Assembly: GCA_004555425.1 (NCBI GenBank)
Contig: SFID01000096.1
Span: 1 to 13,162, forward strand
Direction of reading: 5' to 3'
DNA length: 13,162 bases
Source: Bacteroidales bacterium
Lineage (GTDB): Bacteria; Bacteroidota; Bacteroidia; Bacteroidales; Bacteroidaceae
This document shows, piece after piece, positions 12,419-13,162 of this stretch. The notes beneath the pieces were generated by a model. The model did no database searches, was not told the origin of the DNA, and saw only the letters and a program-made list of their open reading frames with translations. Each line of letters opens with the position of its first letter. Position 1 is the stretch's first letter. The translations under genes and the position numbers were made by a program.

Positions 12419-12769
12419 ATGAATGACGAAAGTTTCTACTCCATTGACCGACTCGTTGAATTCGGTATGGGCATGGCAATGGCACAGCAAATGGTAGGCA
12501 TGATGAACCAAACCATGAGGCAAATGTATGTCCCTGGTTCCATCCAATCCATGCCAGCAGCACAGCCTGTAACATTTTATGTAGCCATTAACGGTCGGCA
12601 AGTGGGTCCGATTTCTGAAAGTGAATTTACCCAGTTGGTTACAACCAAACAAGTAACAAAGGACACCTTGGCATGGATGCCAGGCATGCTTGCGTGGAAA
12701 CCTATCGAGCAGATACCGTCCATATTGAAAGTGATTGCAGTTGCACCGCCACCTATTCCAGAACTATGA
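12419..12769 (+). CDS. Stand-alone GYF_2 domain protein
   Basis: The 116-aa protein has a Met/Gly/Gln-rich segment (residues 16-36, GMGMAMAQQMVGMMNQ), then a GYF_2 (DUF4339) domain about 52-104 with FYVAINGRQVGP and WMPGMLAWKP, and a Pro-rich end APPPIPEL. The order and local wording repeat the C-terminal third of the preceding SPFH protein, so it looks like a detached paralogue of that region. GYF_2 is commonly found attached to membrane or zinc-ribbon modules and is presumed to mediate protein-protein contacts; eukaryotic GYF domains bind proline-rich peptides. There is no signal peptide. Its stop codon overlaps the next start (ATGA), implying translational coupling. Confidence 0.8.
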   Translation: MNDESFYSIDRLVEFGMGMAMAQQMVGMMNQTMRQMYVPGSIQSMPAAQPVTFYVAINGRQVGPISESEFTQLVTTKQVTKDTLAWMPGMLAWKPIEQIPSILKVIAVAPPPIPEL

Positions 12770-13116
12770 AAGCAAATCTCTTTCTTACATTCATCAGCAT
12801 CATGCTGGCGGCTCTCCTTGGTTATCTTGCCTTCAATGTTGCAAATGGTGAAGAAAATGACGTGATATGTGGCATCAGTAGCGGTATTTGTTTCGCTACA
12901 ACTCTCATTCCTATAATAGGAATACAGTATGAGTCTGGTAGATTGGGGACAAACATCCGTATGTTTTCTGCCCTATTCTTCATAGTCTTTGCAATCAGTC
13001 ATTTCAGTTATGCTGGATTTGGAGTAAAGATGCCATACTACATCATAGTCAATGGCATTATGTTGATGATATACCTTGCAGTCTTTTATAAGATGAAAGG
13101 TATTAAGGATATTTAA
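12766..13116 (+). CDS. Four-helix integral membrane protein of unknown function
   Basis: The 116-aa product is almost entirely membrane: predicted helices about 4-25, 33-53, 63-84 and 90-108, with short loops and a short basic C-terminus (KMKGIKDI). I do not recognise a family. ATG 12766 overlaps the preceding stop (ATGA) and gives a normal first helix (MKANLFLTFIS), so the longer frame starting at 12673 inside the GYF_2 gene is rejected. It is the only evident membrane anchor in the visible operon and may tether the SPFH/GYF_2 proteins; this is inference from context only. Confidence 0.75.
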   Translation: MKANLFLTFISIMLAALLGYLAFNVANGEENDVICGISSGICFATTLIPIIGIQYESGRLGTNIRMFSALFFIVFAISHFSYAGFGVKMPYYIIVNGIMLMIYLAVFYKMKGIKDI

Positions 13117-13135
13117 TTAGCAAAATATTAGTATT

Positions 13136-13162
13136 ATGTTCTCAAAAGAATTAGAAGAAGTC
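13136..13162 (+). CDS. Start of a fourth operon gene (partial)
   Basis: Nine codons, MFSKELEEV, are visible before the window ends, starting 19 bp after the preceding stop. The N-terminus resembles small acidic helical proteins of Bacteroidetes that begin MFSKELEE and sit near SPFH genes, but this is from memory and nine residues cannot prove a family. Confidence 0.5.

Overview
The window looks like a chromosomal segment of a Bacteroidales bacterium, probably Prevotellaceae-like. The evidence is four recurring signals: Bacteroidetes-type promoters (TTTG, about 20 bp, then TAnnTTTG) with no clear Shine-Dalgarno sequences, a secreted protein ending in a type IX secretion (T9SS) sorting tail, a periplasmic S46 dipeptidyl-peptidase, and ATP-type PEP carboxykinase. 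The genus assignment is inference.

Layout. Bases 1-95 (minus) are the 5' end of a group II intron, inserted directly after a terminator-like hairpin. That hairpin ends a roughly 280-bp repeat (copy A, 96-376, minus). A second copy (copy B, about 9790-10069, plus) lies 9.4 kb away in inverted orientation. Between them lie ordinary metabolic and envelope genes: pckA (764-2371), argR (2781-3266), a secreted unknown plus a T9SS cargo protein (3453-4106, 4135-5088), a convergent SulP anion transporter (5169-6914, minus), and an S46 peptidase (7540-9684). To the right of copy B are a small unknown gene (10470-10877) and a lower-GC four-gene operon (11042 to the window end). The operon encodes an SPFH/GYF_2 fusion, a stand-alone GYF_2 protein, a four-helix membrane protein, and the start of a fourth gene. 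This is plausibly a membrane-stress or membrane-scaffold module.

Intergenic DNA is unusually rich in structured repeats. Families seen are: (i) arrays of different short hairpins joined by a conserved GTTGAAACTA-like linker; (ii) a palindrome family built on ATGTACCGCAC/GTGCGGTACAT at gene ends; (iii) a 113-bp MITE-like element with terminal inverted repeats and an 8-bp target duplication that interrupts an 11-bp tandem repeat; (iv) a perfect 31-bp inverted repeat carrying AGGTTCTATAAATTA. The most interesting signal is the composite element of copies A and B: a hairpin array, a 65-bp identical core, an operator-like palindrome, a well-formed promoter, and a roughly 45-nt transcript that is almost entirely a terminator hairpin, with a compensatory base-pair change between the copies.

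Gene cooperation is limited. The 3453/4135 pair and the 11042-13162 cluster look like operons. The other genes appear to be independent transcription units separated by terminators or repeats.
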